Shown here piece by piece: positions 56,883-64,000 of a stretch of 64,000 nt of DNA. The notes below the pieces were generated by a model. That model saw only the letters and a program-made list of their open reading frames with translations. It was not told the origin of the DNA and ran no database searches. The translations under genes and the position numbers were made by a program. Source of the DNA: Ureibacillus xyleni (GTDB lineage Bacteria > Bacillota > Bacilli > Bacillales_A > Planococcaceae); contig NZ_OBMQ01000012.1 in NCBI RefSeq assembly GCF_900217795.1, positions 1 through 64,000 on the forward strand, written 5' to 3'. The stretch's first letter is position 1, and every line of letters begins with the position of its first letter.

Positions 56883-58003
56883 TGAAAAAGCCAAATGGAA
56901 GTGAGATTATCCAACTGTTTGAAAGTTGGTCTCCGAAAAAAATTGCATGCATGGAGAATGATCCAATTGGCCTTGCAATCGGTACGTTAAACAAAGAAAT
57001 TACTAAAGTTCTTGTTACATTGGATGTCAATGAGAAAGTAGCAGATGAAGCGATTGAAAAGGGGTGTCAATTAATCATTGCACATCATCCGCCAATCTTT
57101 CGCAAACTTTCAAATTTACGTACTGATACGCCTTCTGGTAAGTTATATGAAAAGTTGATAAAAAATGATATCGCTGTATATGCAGCACATACGAATCTAG
57201 ATGTTGCAGAGGGAGGAGTAAATGATTTATTAGCAGATGCTCTTGAACTTGAAAACCGTGAAATTTTAGAGAAAACATATCATGAACACTTAATGAAACT
57301 TGCAGTGTTTGTTCCAGATGACTATGCTGACAAGGTTCGTATTGCATTATCAAAAGCTGGAGCAGGAAAAATCGGAAATTATGATTCGTGTAGCTTTTCT
57401 ACGAATGGACAAGGTCGTTTTAGAGCGTTAGAGGGGGCAGATCCTTTTATTGGGAATATTGGTGAAATGGAGACAACGGATGAGGAAAAAATTGAAGTTG
57501 TTTTTCCACATTCAATAAAAAATAAGGTATTGAAAGCGATGTTAAATGCCCATCCATACGAAGAACCAGCATACGACATTTATACGTTAGCCGTTGAGAC
57601 GAATATAATGGGCCTAGGTCGTATTGGATACTTAAAACAACCAATGTCATTGGCAGCATTTGCTGAGCATGTTAAAAATAGATTAAATGTACCATGCGTG
57701 CGTGTTGTTGGAAATACAGAAGAAACTGTTTCGAAAGTAGCGGTTGTCGGAGGAGACGGCAATAAATATATACACGCTGCAAAAAGAGCAGGTGCTGATG
57801 TTTTCGTAACAGGAGATATGTACTTCCACGTTGCTCAAGATGCACAGAGTATTGGATTAAATATAATTGATCCAGGTCATCATGTGGAAAAGGTAATGAT
57901 AAAAGGTGTTGCCGAAAAGATGGGGCAATTATGCAGTGAAAGGAAACTTGCAGTGCAATTTATTCAATCTGAAATTAATACAGAGCCGTTTATTTTCATA
58001 TAA
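56882..58003 (+). CDS. yqfO: Nif3-like dinuclear metal centre protein (YqfO)
   Basis: A 373-residue member of the NIF3/YbgI family with a PII/CutA-like domain inserted in the middle (about residues 125-225), as in B. subtilis YqfO. The metal site is in IIAHHPPIFRKL near the start and FVTGDMYFHVAQDAQ and DPGHHVEK near the end. Proposed roles include GTP cyclohydrolase-like activity and metal handling, but the function is unsettled. It is coupled to trmK by a one-base overlap. Confidence 0.92.
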   Translation: MKKPNGSEIIQLFESWSPKKIACMENDPIGLAIGTLNKEITKVLVTLDVNEKVADEAIEKGCQLIIAHHPPIFRKLSNLRTDTPSGKLYEKLIKNDIAVYAAHTNLDVAEGGVNDLLADALELENREILEKTYHEHLMKLAVFVPDDYADKVRIALSKAGAGKIGNYDSCSFSTNGQGRFRALEGADPFIGNIGEMETTDEEKIEVVFPHSIKNKVLKAMLNAHPYEEPAYDIYTLAVETNIMGLGRIGYLKQPMSLAAFAEHVKNRLNVPCVRVVGNTEETVSKVAVVGGDGNKYIHAAKRAGADVFVTGDMYFHVAQDAQSIGLNIIDPGHHVEKVMIKGVAEKMGQLCSERKLAVQFIQSEINTEPFIFI

Positions 58004-58029
58004 ATCGGGATTGTTTAGGAAGTGATAAA

Positions 58030-58233
58030 GTGGGAAATAACGGAAAAGTTTGGGTTATGATTGGTGTTATAATGGTGATTGTTGGAATTGGATTTCAAAT
58101 TTTCTTCTCCATTGTTTCAGAAAAACAAATTGATCAACTTATTAAAGAGTGTGAAAATGATGGAGGGGAAGCAGTTGTTGAAAAAAACGGCTTCATCATT
58201 ACAACATCCTATGAATTTAAATGTAATAAATAA
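58030..58233 (+). CDS. small single-span protein with two cysteines, 67 residues
   Basis: A peptide with a hydrophobic helix (VWVMIGVIMVIVGIGFQIF, about residues 7-25) followed by a short outside domain containing two cysteines (IKECENDGGEAVVEKNG and YEFKCNK), likely joined by a disulfide bond. The GTG start follows AGGAAGTG, 26 bp after yqfO, so it may be part of the trmK operon. I do not know a function; similar small Cys-pair membrane proteins are common in Bacillales. Confidence 0.65.
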   Translation: MGNNGKVWVMIGVIMVIVGIGFQIFFSIVSEKQIDQLIKECENDGGEAVVEKNGFIITTSYEFKCNK

Positions 58234-58234
58234 T

Positions 58235-58275
58235 AAAAGCAACTTGTCATCCTCTAAAATGACAAGTTGCTTTTT
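58235..58275. terminator. bidirectional terminator between the 67-residue gene and dctA
   Basis: AAAAGCAACTTGTCAT pairs perfectly with ATGACAAGTTGCTTTT; T-runs exist on both strands. Confidence 0.93.
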
Positions 58276-58310
58276 ATCTTCTCGAAAGCTGTGCGAACTC
58301 TGTTTTTATA

Positions 58311-59564
58311 TTAATGTGCGCGTTCTGCTTTTAATGAATCATATTGCGCTTGATCAAATTCTTTTTCTGATTTTGATACAACAACTGTTGCAAGACCGTT
58401 ACCGATTAAGTTTGTGACAGCACGAGCCTCTGACATGAAGCGGTCAACACCGATTAATAGTGCGATACCTTCAACCGGAATCATTGGGAATGCTGCTAAA
58501 GTTGCTGCTAACGTGATGAAACCTGAACCTGTTACACCTGCTGCCCCTTTAGATGTAATCATTAAAATCCCTAAAAGCGTTAAAATTTGTATCCAAGTTA
58601 ATTCAACATCATACGCTTGTGCAATGAAAAGTGCTGCCATTGATAAGTAAATAGCTGTTCCATCAAGGTTGAATGAATAACCGGTTGGAACGACTAGACC
58701 AACTGTTTGTTTCGAACATCCGAAGCGTTCTAATTTACGCATTAAAGATGGTAATGCTGATTCAGATGAAGATGTTCCTACAACTAGGAAAATTTCATCT
58801 TTAATATAAGCGATAAATTTGAAAATATTGACACCGTAATATTTTGCAATTGAACCTAAAACGAACACGATAAATAAGAACATTGTAGTATATACTGCCG
58901 CCATTAATAGACCAAGGTTACCTAAAGATTTTAAACCGAAGTTACCAATTGTATATGCCATCGCTCCGAAAGCACCGATTGGAGAGAATTTCATAACCAT
59001 TCCAACGATTTTGAAGAAAATTTCAGAGACCTGTTCAAAGAATGTAATGACTGGTCTAGACTTTTCACCTAGTGCTGCTGCTGCCATACCGAATAATACT
59101 GCTGCAAATAATGTAGGTAATAGTTGTCCATTTGCGAGGGCACCTACAAAATTATCAGGAATAATACTAGCTATGAAAGCACCAATGCTATGGTCTGTTT
59201 CAGTAGCTGCAGTTGTGTATTTAGAAATATCTGCATCTCCAGCAGATGATGTATCTAAACCATCACCAGCATTTACAATTAATGCAACTGCAATACCAAT
59301 TGCAAGTGCGATAGTAGATACGATTTCAAAGTATAGTAAAGCCTTACCACCGATTTTACCGACTTTTTTCATGTCACCCATGCCACCGATACCAATTACA
59401 ACTGTTAAGAAGATAATAGGTGCAATCAACATTTTAATTAATTTAATAAATAAATCCGCTAATACTTTTAAACCTGCTCCAAACTCTGGCCAAATAGCCC
59501 CAACAATAATACCTAAAATAATTGCTACAATAACTTGAAATGTTAAATTTTTTAATAACTTCAT
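58311..59564 (-). CDS. dctA: C4-dicarboxylate:cation symporter DctA
   Basis: A 417-residue member of the glutamate/dicarboxylate symporter family (DAACS), importing succinate, fumarate and malate with Na+ or H+. Signatures include FLVVGTSSSESALPSLM (serine-rich re-entrant loop), GYSFNLDGTAIYLS and MITSKGAAGVTGSGFI. Eight membrane helices are expected. ATG 59564 follows AGAGGATG; an upstream extension is not conserved. The adjacent dctB, dctS and dctR fix the substrate class as C4-dicarboxylates (B. subtilis dctP arrangement). Its promoter region carries a cre match and an FNR/CRP-type palindrome. Confidence 0.93.
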   Translation of the reverse strand: MKLLKNLTFQVIVAIILGIIVGAIWPEFGAGLKVLADLFIKLIKMLIAPIIFLTVVIGIGGMGDMKKVGKIGGKALLYFEIVSTIALAIGIAVALIVNAGDGLDTSSAGDADISKYTTAATETDHSIGAFIASIIPDNFVGALANGQLLPTLFAAVLFGMAAAALGEKSRPVITFFEQVSEIFFKIVGMVMKFSPIGAFGAMAYTIGNFGLKSLGNLGLLMAAVYTTMFLFIVFVLGSIAKYYGVNIFKFIAYIKDEIFLVVGTSSSESALPSLMRKLERFGCSKQTVGLVVPTGYSFNLDGTAIYLSMAALFIAQAYDVELTWIQILTLLGILMITSKGAAGVTGSGFITLAATLAAFPMIPVEGIALLIGVDRFMSEARAVTNLIGNGLATVVVSKSEKEFDQAQYDSLKAERAH

Positions 59565-59602
59565 ATTCTCACATCCTCTTTTTATATAATGTAAGCAATC
59601 TA

Positions 59603-59616
59603 TGTTATCGCTTTCA
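59603..59616 (-). promoter_or_regulatory. cre site (CcpA) in the dctA leader
   Basis: On the reverse strand TGAAAGCGATAACA fits the consensus TGWAANCGNTNWCA at every position. It is centred about 45 bp before the dctA ATG and just downstream of a possible -10, the place for roadblock repression by CcpA when preferred sugars are present. Confidence 0.75.
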
Positions 59617-59625
59617 CTTGAACCT

Positions 59626-59631
59626 ATCATA
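59626..59631 (-). promoter_or_regulatory. possible -10 box of dctA
   Basis: Reverse-strand TATGAT lies 10 bp upstream of the cre site. No good -35 is seen, which would suit a promoter needing an activator such as DctR. Confidence 0.35.
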
Positions 59632-59696
59632 ACGAAAAGTTTTCTGAAATTGCTGTTTAGTTTTTAAAGAATATATCGTTCATTTTGTTCATTTAC

Positions 59697-59714
59697 TTGT
59701 GATTAACATCACAA
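59697..59714. promoter_or_regulatory. FNR/CRP-type palindrome upstream of dctA
   Basis: TTGTGAT-TAAC-ATCACAA is a perfect palindrome with 7-bp arms and fits the TGTGA-N6-TCACA core of CRP/FNR family sites. It lies about 140 bp before the dctA start and about 70 bp above the possible -10. Confidence 0.5.
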
Positions 59715-59786
59715 AGAAGATAACATCAATGTTTTTACTGTTATATTACTGTTCTAGCAATTCTTTTAGTTGTTATAGAACAAGTG

Positions 59787-59824
59787 AAAAGGAGCTACCT
59801 ATTTTCATAGATAACTCCTTTTTG
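59787..59824 (-). terminator. terminator of dctB
   Basis: AAAAGGAG with imperfect extension pairs with CTCCTTTT around a short loop; a T-run of four follows on the reverse strand. Confidence 0.65.
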
Positions 59825-59834
59825 TTCGTTTTGT

Positions 59835-60896
59835 TCATTTTTTGATAATATGTTCTTTATTTAGTTCTTGTAAAAGTTCATGTAGATATTGTTTATTGAC
59901 TTGATTTTCATAAATTTCATATATAGGTTTGATTTTTTTCTTCCATTGATTTCTATCGGATTCTTGTAATTCGTAAATTTTAACATTATTCATTTGTTTT
60001 AGATCGTTTAAATCTTTCTCATTCATTAGTTGAGCCTGATCAAATTGCCAATCTTGAATTTCTTTTAAAGATTCTATAATGATTGTTTGTGTATTCTCAT
60101 CTAAACTATTCCAAAAACTTTCATTCATCATAACAGCATAGCAAAGTATACCGTGATTTGAGAGAGTAATATGGTTTTCCATCGTGTAAAAACGTTTCGA
60201 ATAAATATTCGAGATTGTATTTTCCTGTGCGTCTATATGTTTATTTTGCAAATCATAATAAACATTACCAAAGGATGTGGGGATAGGGTCTGCACCTAAA
60301 AGTTTAAATTGCTGTTTTAGTATATTACTTGGCATCATACGAACACGTTTTTCGTTAAAATCCTCTACATTTAATATCGGGGAAGTGGAAGCAACTTGTT
60401 TAAAACCATTATTCCAAAATGTTAATCCTTTAATTTCAATATTATCTAATTCTTGTAATAATTTGTCACTTAAAGAGCCATTTAAAACTGTTTTTAGTTG
60501 TTCATTATTATCAATAATAAAAGGAAGATCGAGTACTTGCCAATTTGGCAATGAAGCAGTCAATTTCGAAAAAGTTGGAGCAATCATTTGAATTTCATTT
60601 GCCTGAAGTGCTTCGAGTTCGGTTTCATCGTTGTAAAGCATACCGTTTGGATAAATTTTTACAATAACACGACCATTGCTCTTTTCTTCAACTAGCTGAG
60701 CAAATTTCTCTGCCGCCATTCCCTTTGGCGTGTTTTCTGCCACTACATGACTAAAGTGAATAGTAATTTGGTCATCCAATCCTTGCTGTTCATCATCATA
60801 GGGCAAGCTAGTAGATGAAAAAATATTTTGACGATATCCAAATAGTACGATTAATATTATGATGGTAACGAAAGAACCAGATAAAAAATATTTCAT
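59835..60896 (-). CDS. dctB: DctB dicarboxylate-binding protein (TRAP DctP family)
   Basis: A 353-residue extracytoplasmic solute-binding protein. An N-terminal membrane anchor (about residues 4-20, no lipobox cysteine seen) is followed by the DctP/TAXI-type fold: FSHVVAENTPKGMAAEKFA, LPFIIDNNEQL and GLTFWNNGFKQV, with the conserved arginine region RVRMMPSN. No TRAP membrane subunits are nearby, so it most likely serves as an accessory sensor for DctS, as B. subtilis DctB does. It is divergent from dctS across 89 bp. Confidence 0.9.
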   Translation of the reverse strand: MKYFLSGSFVTIIILIVLFGYRQNIFSSTSLPYDDEQQGLDDQITIHFSHVVAENTPKGMAAEKFAQLVEEKSNGRVIVKIYPNGMLYNDETELEALQANEIQMIAPTFSKLTASLPNWQVLDLPFIIDNNEQLKTVLNGSLSDKLLQELDNIEIKGLTFWNNGFKQVASTSPILNVEDFNEKRVRMMPSNILKQQFKLLGADPIPTSFGNVYYDLQNKHIDAQENTISNIYSKRFYTMENHITLSNHGILCYAVMMNESFWNSLDENTQTIIIESLKEIQDWQFDQAQLMNEKDLNDLKQMNNVKIYELQESDRNQWKKKIKPIYEIYENQVNKQYLHELLQELNKEHIIKK

Positions 60897-60985
60897 AATG
60901 TTTCACCACTAAATTTTTTTTGTATTTATTTATTATAAACAAAAAAAGAAAGATAGAGACAGATAAAAATACGAGGAGGAGTAAA

Positions 60986-62614
60986 ATGAATAAACGTAAA
61001 CTATCGATGAATGGAAAAATTATGTTGTTAACGTTTTTCATTATTGCTTTTTCCTTTTTGATCGCTGGAACTTTTGTCATTGGAAGTGTGCTAAAAAAAC
61101 AGGAGGAAAATATCGGCCAAGAAGCAATGTTAATTGCTCGTACAGTTGCAAATTTACCAGAAGTTAAGAGCAGTTTAGCACATGACAACTTTAAAACTGC
61201 ATCAACAAAAATTAATGAAGTAGTTGAAGATATACGTTTTATTAATCGAGCTGATTATATTGTTATCATGAATATGGAGCGGAAGAAATTTTCACATCCA
61301 TCAAAAAGTGAAATTGGTAAAATAAGCAAATCAACCGATCTTGACGCGGCCTTTGCAGAACACTATTACATTTCAAAAGCTAAAGGTGAAGAAGGGACAA
61401 CATTACGAGCTTTTGTGCCAATAATGAACGAAAAAAATGTCCAAATAGGAGTAGCATTAGTTGGTTTCACAATCCCATCTTTTACAAAATTTATTTTACA
61501 ATTCCAAAATGAATTACTTATTACAATTGCATTGACGATTGTATTTAGTATTTGGGGAGCTCATACATTAGGTAGGCATATAAAAACGCAAATGTTCGGA
61601 TTAGAACCACATGAAATTTCAAGGTTATATGTAGAACGTGCTGAAACCTTTAACGCAATGCATGATGGGATTATAGCAGTGGATAAAGATTTAAATATCA
61701 CTGTCTTTAATAAAAAAGCGAGTGAAATATTAGGCGTTACGGGAGACCCTACTGATAATATCGGGAAAAATATATACGATGTTTTACCTGATACAAGATT
61801 ACCAGAAATCTTTTTTTCAGGAAAACCTGTATATGACCAAGAACTCTATGTTAATGAACATAGTATTTTGAGTAACCGTGTCCCCATTTTAGTTAATGGG
61901 AAAAAAGTAGGAGCAGTTGCAGTATTTAAGGATTTAACGGCTGTTAAACTACTTGCAGAGGAGTTAACGGCTGTTAAACTACTTGCAGAGGAGTTAACGG
62001 GTGTTAAAGCATTTGTACAAGCTTTGCGAGTGCAAACTCATGAATATAAAAACAAACTTCACACAATTGCAGGTTTACTTCATTTAGGTCATACAAAACA
62101 AGCTTTAGAGTACCTTTCACAAGTAAAAGAAGAGCATGAAAATGTTACAAAATTCTTAAATGAAAGAATTTATAACGAAAATATATCCGGCTTATTATTA
62201 AGTAAAATAAGCAGAGGAAAAGAATTAGGGATAACAGTAACTATTGATAAAGAGAGCAGATTTACAAAGTTCCCAGAAAAGCTAGATCACCATGATTTTG
62301 TTATACTCTTTGGGAATCTAATAGAAAATGCCTTTGATTCTTTAGTTTTGGTGGACAAAGAGGATAAAGAAATAACAATCTCCATCGATGATAACGATGG
62401 GTTATTAGCGATATTAGTAAGCGATAATGGTACGGGTATGCCCGATGAAGTAAAGTTGAAACTATTTGAAAAATGGTTTTCAACTAAAGCGAAAGAAAAT
62501 CGAGGTATCGGTTTATACTTGGTGAATGAAATCGTCAATAAAGGAAATGGGACGATTGAAGTCATTAGTGAGCTAAATAAAGGTACAACATTCTTAATTA
62601 CATTTGAACTCTAG
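60986..62614 (+). CDS. dctS: C4-dicarboxylate sensor histidine kinase DctS (CitA family)
   Basis: A 542-residue sensor kinase. Two membrane helices (about residues 11-32 and 173-195) enclose an outside PDC-type sensing domain; a cytoplasmic PAS domain (NAMHDGIIAVDKDL, about residues 220-310) follows. The signalling helix contains two exact copies of LTAVKLLAEE at residues 317-326 and 327-336, then LTGVKAFVQALR and the phospho-histidine region RVQTHEYKNKLHTIAG (His352). The ATPase domain has NLIENAFDSL, DNGTGMP and GIGLYLVNEIV. ATG 60986 follows AGGAGGAG. The duplication lengthens the helix by 10 residues compared with the usual family layout. Confidence 0.94.
   Translation: MNKRKLSMNGKIMLLTFFIIAFSFLIAGTFVIGSVLKKQEENIGQEAMLIARTVANLPEVKSSLAHDNFKTASTKINEVVEDIRFINRADYIVIMNMERKKFSHPSKSEIGKISKSTDLDAAFAEHYYISKAKGEEGTTLRAFVPIMNEKNVQIGVALVGFTIPSFTKFILQFQNELLITIALTIVFSIWGAHTLGRHIKTQMFGLEPHEISRLYVERAETFNAMHDGIIAVDKDLNITVFNKKASEILGVTGDPTDNIGKNIYDVLPDTRLPEIFFSGKPVYDQELYVNEHSILSNRVPILVNGKKVGAVAVFKDLTAVKLLAEELTAVKLLAEELTGVKAFVQALRVQTHEYKNKLHTIAGLLHLGHTKQALEYLSQVKEEHENVTKFLNERIYNENISGLLLSKISRGKELGITVTIDKESRFTKFPEKLDHHDFVILFGNLIENAFDSLVLVDKEDKEITISIDDNDGLLAILVSDNGTGMPDEVKLKLFEKWFSTKAKENRGIGLYLVNEIVNKGNGTIEVISELNKGTTFLITFEL
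61934..61993 (+). repeat. exact 30-bp tandem duplication inside dctS
   Basis: Two directly adjacent identical 30-bp copies (61934-61963, 61964-61993) encode LTAVKLLAEE twice; the first 7 bases start a third, diverged copy (LTGVKAF). The frame is kept. Absolute identity at synonymous sites argues that it is recent. Confidence 0.97.
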
Positions 62615-62629
62615 GAAGGAGGGAATGCT

Positions 62630-63322
62630 ATGATTAATGTTTTGCTAGTAGAAGACGATCCAATGGTGAGAGAAGTGAATCGTCAATTTATTGAACGGGT
62701 TGAAGATTTTAAAGTGATTGCTATGTGTAGCAATGGAGTTGATGGCTATAACAAAATAGTAGAGTTAAAGCCAGACCTCGTCATTATGGATATTTTTATG
62801 CCTGAACAAGATGGATTAATTACCTTACGAAAAATTCGTACAGATAATTTTCCAGTTGATGTGATAACCGTTACGGCAGCAAATGATATGCAAACCATTC
62901 AACAGATTTTGCATCTAGGCGTGTATGATTACATAATGAAACCTTTTACTTTTGAAAGAATGCAACAAACACTTTTAAATTATAAAAACTTCAAACGGCT
63001 AACAACTGGTGCACACGATGTTACTCAAAAAGAACTGGATGAGATGATACATCCATATCGTGATGTAGAAGATACCAATGATAATGAATTAAATATGATG
63101 ATGGAACTACCAAAGGGTTTTAATCGTTCTACCTTAAACAAAGTTTTAAAATTTATTAAGGATTCAAAGGAAGGTGCTTCTGCAGATGATGTTGCAGCAG
63201 CAATTGGTGTAGCGAGGGTAACTGCTAGAAGATATTTAGACTTCCTTGAAAAACAAAACTTTATTAAAGTAGATGTTCATTACGGTGGTGTTGGACGGCC
63301 AATTAATCATTACTTTGTTTAA
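62630..63322 (+). CDS. dctR: C4-dicarboxylate response regulator DctR (CitB family)
   Basis: A 230-residue response regulator. The receiver domain begins NVLLVEDDPMVREVN with the phosphorylation aspartate Asp54 in VIMDIFMPE, threonine in VTVTAAN and lysine in YIMKPF. A C-terminal helix-turn-helix follows (GASADDVAAAIGVARVTARR, about residues 180-200), typical of the CitB/DcuR group. It starts 15 bp after dctS (AGGAGGG site) and probably activates dctA. A terminator follows. Confidence 0.95.
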   Translation: MINVLLVEDDPMVREVNRQFIERVEDFKVIAMCSNGVDGYNKIVELKPDLVIMDIFMPEQDGLITLRKIRTDNFPVDVITVTAANDMQTIQQILHLGVYDYIMKPFTFERMQQTLLNYKNFKRLTTGAHDVTQKELDEMIHPYRDVEDTNDNELNMMMELPKGFNRSTLNKVLKFIKDSKEGASADDVAAAIGVARVTARRYLDFLEKQNFIKVDVHYGGVGRPINHYFV

Positions 63323-63342
63323 AATTTTCAATACTACGCGAT

Positions 63343-63387
63343 AAAAGTATTCGTACCATTAGTTAAGTGGTTGCGAATACTTTTTTT
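63343..63387 (+). terminator. terminator of dctSR
   Basis: AAAAGTATTCG pairs with CGAATACTTTT with an inner ACCATT/AGTGGT stem, followed by a T-run. Confidence 0.85.
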
Positions 63388-63496
63388 GACTAGCATTTAA
63401 TTCATCTCCACCTGAGAAATCCGTACATTTATCAGCCTGCTTGCATATGATAGCTTTTAGAACAACTACGTTTAAGTTGCAAGAAAGGAGATATGT

Positions 63497-64000
63497 ATGC
63501 GTCCTTCTAGTTTTAACCATAATATGCCACGTGGTCATAATTTTCCTCCATTCCCTAGACAAGGACCAGCACCAATGCCACGTGGACCGATGCCAAACTT
63601 CGGATATCGACCACCAGGACATTTTCAGCCAGGAATGATGCCACCACCAGGATTTCAACCAAGGTCTGGGCCTGGTTTTCAGCAAGGGTTTCAACAAGGT
63701 CCACAACAACCACCTTCTCAATCGCCTAAACTAGACTCTTTTATGAATACAGCAAATAAATGGTTAGCAACAGCACAAAGTTTTCAACCATTAATACAAC
63801 AAGCGACACCGATGCTACAAAATTTACCTGCATTGTGGAAATTATATAAAGGGTTCCAATCCACACCGAAAAATACAGAAGAAGAGATTTTTGATGATGA
63901 ATTAGACGATGAGCCATACTACGAACCTGAACCTGAAAAACCGAAAAGAAGAAGAGAACGACCGTCTCAGCGTGTGCGTTCCGAACAAACAGAACAAAAG
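63497..64000 (+). CDS. VrrA/YqfQ-like protein (partial at window end)
   Basis: The frame is open from ATG 63497 to the window edge (168 codons seen). AAGGAG lies 6 nt before the start. The N-terminal half is low-complexity, rich in Pro, Gly, Gln, Met and Phe (GHFQPGMMPPPGFQPR, FQQGFQQG). It is followed by an ordered segment LATAQSFQPLIQQATPMLQN and LPALWKLYKGFQS, which matches the conserved YqfQ/VrrA core. The last part is acidic and then very basic. VrrA of Bacillus anthracis is known for variable repeats here. Function is unknown, possibly spore-related. Confidence 0.85.
   Translation, partial: MRPSSFNHNMPRGHNFPPFPRQGPAPMPRGPMPNFGYRPPGHFQPGMMPPPGFQPRSGPGFQQGFQQGPQQPPSQSPKLDSFMNTANKWLATAQSFQPLIQQATPMLQNLPALWKLYKGFQSTPKNTEEEIFDDELDDEPYYEPEPEKPKRRRERPSQRVRSEQTEQK

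Noticed and set aside
59011-59538. Forward-strand 175-residue frame opposite dctA
   Set aside because: It is the complement of a membrane transporter gene, with no start signals, and the reverse-strand protein is clearly conserved.
63359-63721. Reverse-strand 120-residue frame at the window end
   Set aside because: It is Trp/Ser-rich complement of the Pro/Gly-rich VrrA-like gene and runs through a terminator.

Overview
The window is a low-GC, AT-rich chromosomal segment of an endospore-forming Firmicute. Gene order follows the Bacillus subtilis yrr/yqe/yqf region almost gene for gene (trmR-trhP1-trhP2-udk-greA ... comE ... lepA-hemW-hrcA-grpE-dnaK-dnaJ ... era-recO-glyS-ccpN-dnaG-sigA). Sporulation genes (sigK, gpr, spoIIP, yqfC, yqfD), TTG/GTG starts and strong AGGAGG ribosome sites point to Bacillales. 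The protein sequences and the type of intergenic repeats suggest Planococcaceae (Lysinibacillus/Ureibacillus/Solibacillus-like); this placement is an inference. I see no prophage, CRISPR array, rRNA or tRNA gene.

Layout. 0.3-4.6 kb: wobble-uridine modification genes (trmR, trhP1, trhP2), udk, greA. 4.8-8.8 kb: yrrS, mtnN, a 30-residue membrane peptide, an uninterrupted sigK, and divergent pssA/psd. 9-14.1 kb: yqeG-yqeH-aroE-yqeI-nadD-yqeK-rsfS-yqeM, the ribosome assembly/NAD/shikimate cluster. 14.2-17.7 kb: comEA-comEB-comEC for DNA uptake. 17.8-22 kb: yqzM, holA, rpsT, gpr, spoIIP. 22-34 kb: lepA, hemW, the CIRCE-controlled hrcA-grpE-dnaK operon, dnaJ, prmA, rsmE, mtaB. 34-40.7 kb: deoC, rpsU, nfeD, floA, yqfC, yqfD, phoH. 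40.9-46.1 kb: pgpH, ybeY, dgkA, cdd, era, recO. 46.1-50.4 kb: an unknown reverse gene, glyS with a T-box leader, and ccpN-ppsR. 50.6-58.2 kb: dnaG-sigA, a membrane protein, acyl-CoA dehydrogenase, cytochrome c550, trmK, nif3. 58.3-63.3 kb: a complete C4-dicarboxylate uptake and sensing module (dctA, dctB, dctS, dctR). The window ends inside a VrrA/YqfQ-like gene.

Most of the window is conserved housekeeping DNA, and the novelty lies between and inside genes. (1) The glyS T-box leader has its Stem I and its antiterminator/terminator pulled about 470 nt apart by an array containing two nearly identical 185-bp palindromic units. The array lies between two 9-nt arms that still match perfectly and look like Stem III, so it may have grown inside the Stem III loop. 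(2) A 235-bp MITE-like palindromic element sits in the loop of the holA terminator, flanked by a 9-bp target duplication. (3) The sensor kinase DctS carries an exact 30-bp (10-residue) tandem duplication in the helix just before its phospho-accepting histidine domain. (4) The dctA promoter has a perfect cre match and an FNR/CRP-type palindrome. (5) comEA is preceded by a 17-codon leader ORF and a hairpin that would bury its ribosome site. Functional names rest on motif and synteny recognition by eye; no database search was run.
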